Shown here piece by piece: positions 36,430-38,284 of a stretch of DNA of 38,284 nt (positions are counted from its first letter, which is position 1; each line of letters starts with the position of its first letter). The notes under the pieces are model-generated. The model worked only from the letters and a program-made list of their open reading frames with translations. It was not told the origin of the DNA and ran no database searches. The DNA comes from Gammaproteobacteria bacterium (GTDB lineage: Bacteria; Pseudomonadota; Gammaproteobacteria; S012-40): NCBI GenBank assembly GCA_029884425.1, contig JAOUHV010000027.1, forward strand, positions 1 through 38,284, in the 5' to 3' direction. The position numbers were made by a program, and so were the translations under genes.

Positions 36430-37074
36430 ATGACTCAACTGACCATCGCATTGTCCAAAGGCCGAATTTTTAACGAAACCCTGCCGCTGCTGGCGCACGC
36501 CGGCATTGTGCCGGTTGATGATCCGAAGACCAGCCGCAAGCTGATCCTGGATACCAATCTGCCGCACGTCAAACTGGTGATTGTGCGCGCCTCGGATGTG
36601 CCCACCTACGTGGAATACGGCGCTGCCGATCTGGGTGTGGCCGGCAAGGACGTGTTGATGGAGCACGGTGGCGACAACGTTTACGAGCCATTGGACTTGC
36701 GCATTGCACGCTGCAAATTAATGGTGGCCGAGCGGGTGGGCGAGCCTCTGCAAGGCGACAAACGCCGTATTCGCATCGCGACAAAATATGTTAATTCTGC
36801 CAAGCGCTATTTCGCCGCCAAGGGGCAGCAGGTAGAAATCATCAAACTGTACGGCTCCATGGAGCTGGCACCGCTGGTCGGTTTGGCTGACGGTATTGTC
36901 GACGTGGTTGATACCGGCAACACCCTGCGCGCCAATGGTTTGGAGCCGACCGAACACATGGCCGACATCAGTTCACGACTGATCGTCAACAAGGCCTCAA
37001 TGAAAATGAAATCACAAGCCATCAAGGAGTTCATCAAACTGGTGAGCGAGGCGGTTGATAGGCAAAACGCGTAG
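36430..37074 (+). CDS. hisG: ATP phosphoribosyltransferase, short form (HisG)
   Basis: The 214-residue catalytic subunit starts histidine synthesis by joining ATP and [44 protein letters not shown], and the PRPP-loop region [18 protein letters not shown]. It lacks the roughly 80-residue C-terminal regulatory domain of the long form (299 residues in E. coli). The short form needs a HisZ partner, which is not in this window. Gene order murA-hisG-hisD matches Pseudomonas. Confidence 0.96.
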   Translation: MTQLTIALSKGRIFNETLPLLAHAGIVPVDDPKTSRKLILDTNLPHVKLVIVRASDVPTYVEYGAADLGVAGKDVLMEHGGDNVYEPLDLRIARCKLMVAERVGEPLQGDKRRIRIATKYVNSAKRYFAAKGQQVEIIKLYGSMELAPLVGLADGIVDVVDTGNTLRANGLEPTEHMADISSRLIVNKASMKMKSQAIKEFIKLVSEAVDRQNA

Positions 37075-37090
37075 CCAAGTGAGTACGACC

Positions 37091-38284
37091 ATGATCAAGA
37101 TGAGACGCTTAAATTCGCAATCAAAAACTTTCTGGAATGATCTGGAAAGATTGATTGCCTGGGATGGTGTGTCCGATGCCAAGGTTAATGACATCGTTAC
37201 CGACATTATCAAAAATGTACGCGAGCGCGGCGACGCTGCCGTGCTGGAATACACCAATCGCTTTGATCGCATGGGTGTCAGCAGTCTGGCTGATCTGACC
37301 ATCCCTAAGGAAGATCTGCAAAAAGCACTGAACAATCTTGATCCAGAATTGCGTGAGGCGCTGCATCAGTCCGCCGAGCGTGTGCGCTCCTATCACGAAA
37401 AACAAAAAATCGATTCTTGGCATTACACCGAAGCCGATGGCACGCTGCTGGGTCAGCAGGTGACGCCGGTGGATCGCGCCGGTCTGTACGTGCCTGGTGG
37501 CAAGGCCGCCTATCCGTCCTCGGTATTGATGAATGCCATTCCTGCCAAGGTGGCTGGTGTGCCTGAGCTGATCATGGTTGTGCCTACGCCGGATGGTGAG
37601 CGCAACGAATTGGTATTGGCGGCTGCGGCGGTTGCTGGCGTGGACAAAGTATTCGCCGTCGGTGGCGCGCAAGCGGTTGCAGCGCTGGCCTATGGCACGG
37701 AATCGATTCCTGCGGTCGACAAGATCGTAGGTCCCGGCAACATTTTCGTTGCTACCGCCAAGCGCATGATTTTTGGTGCAGCCGGTATCGACATGATTGC
37801 CGGTCCGTCGGAGATTCTGATTATCTGTGATGGCAAGACCGATCCGGAATGGATTGCGATGGACTTGTTCTCCCAGGCCGAGCATGACGAAGATGCGCAA
37901 TCGATTTTGATTGCCGATGACGCGGATTTCCTCGACATGGTCGAGCAAAAAATTAACGAACTGCTGCCTACCATGGAGCGCAAAGACATCATCAGCAAAT
38001 CGCTGAAAGATCGCGGTGCGTTCATTTTGGTGGGCGATTTGGATGAAGGTGCCGAGGTTGGCAATTTCATCGCACCTGAGCATCTTGAATTGTCCATCGA
38101 AGACCCGCTGTCTTACGTGGGCAAGATTCGTAATGCCGGTGCGATTTTCATGGGTCGCTATACCGCCGAAGCGCTGGGCGACTACTGCGCCGGACCAAAC
38201 CACGTTCTGCCGACCTCGCGCACTGCGCGTTTCAGCTCGCCGCTGGGCGTGTACGATTTCCAGAAACGGTCCAGCTTGATCATG
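37091..38284 (+). CDS. hisD: Histidinol dehydrogenase (HisD), truncated by window edge
   Basis: The first 398 residues are present and open at the window edge. Family motifs are clear: [25 protein letters not shown] (read in two parts), [43 protein letters not shown] and [13 protein letters not shown], whose Gln and His are zinc-site residues; also the catalytic APEHLEL. HisD makes L-histidine from histidinol in two NAD-dependent steps. The ATG at 37091 is used; one at 37100 is possible. It is 16 bases after hisG. Confidence 0.96.
   Translation, partial: MIKMRRLNSQSKTFWNDLERLIAWDGVSDAKVNDIVTDIIKNVRERGDAAVLEYTNRFDRMGVSSLADLTIPKEDLQKALNNLDPELREALHQSAERVRSYHEKQKIDSWHYTEADGTLLGQQVTPVDRAGLYVPGGKAAYPSSVLMNAIPAKVAGVPELIMVVPTPDGERNELVLAAAAVAGVDKVFAVGGAQAVAALAYGTESIPAVDKIVGPGNIFVATAKRMIFGAAGIDMIAGPSEILIICDGKTDPEWIAMDLFSQAEHDEDAQSILIADDADFLDMVEQKINELLPTMERKDIISKSLKDRGAFILVGDLDEGAEVGNFIAPEHLELSIEDPLSYVGKIRNAGAIFMGRYTAEALGDYCAGPNHVLPTSRTARFSSPLGVYDFQKRSSLIM

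Noticed and set aside
37121-38203. Minus-strand open frame opposite hisD
   Set aside because: Antisense to clear histidinol dehydrogenase motifs; codon-pattern artefact.

Overview
The window is chromosomal DNA from a gammaproteobacterium. The best evidence is the right-hand block, mlaFED..CB-ibaG-murA-hisG-hisD, a gene order I know from Pseudomonas and relatives. The lone ygiQ, the mutM type and the MASE3/GGDEF/EAL and globin-coupled signalling proteins fit too. Two Na+/H+ antiporters (nhaA and nhaD), a SulP anion transporter and a TauE/SafE-type exporter suggest a saline, possibly sulfur-influenced habitat; that is inference. No rRNA, tRNA, CRISPR array or prophage was seen, and no gap between genes exceeds about 250 bases.

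Layout. 1-127: end of an IS3-family insertion sequence cut by the window edge. 158-7820 (minus strand): a large c-di-GMP sensor protein (MASE3, three PAS, GGDEF, EAL), then a membrane-fusion protein and an RND pump with their own promoter and a strong terminator. 8030-9856 (plus): SulP transporter whose upstream region carries the same ATATTAGAG element as the RND promoter. 9853-15718 (minus): a compact six-gene run, GldA-, GldF- and GldG-like ABC system, DUF4340-like protein, mutM and a REC-domain protein. 15769-21073 (plus): oxygen/haem-sensor diguanylate cyclase overlapping a lone HyuA-type protein, then an unknown lipoprotein and a TSUP exporter. 21142-23342: ygiQ with an apparent one-base frameshift that separates its C-terminal tail. 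23343-26369 (minus): nhaA then nhaD, separated by a perfect 12-bp hairpin. 26577-28301 (plus): orphan membrane histidine kinase. 28316-30312 (minus): coupled luciferase-like monooxygenase and NAD-dependent epimerase-like protein. 30466-38284 (plus): mla phospholipid transport operon containing an inserted TolC-family gene, a terminator, then ibaG, murA, hisG (short form) and hisD, which runs off the end.

The most unusual feature is the TolC-family outer-membrane protein encoded inside the mla operon, overlapping both mlaD and mlaC. It suggests a variant of the Mla lipid transport system with its own outer-membrane channel. Others are the shared operator-like motif linking the RND and SulP promoters, the Gld-like ABC/DUF4340/mutM/REC operon of unknown purpose, and the translational overlap of a globin-coupled diguanylate cyclase with a HyuA-type protein.
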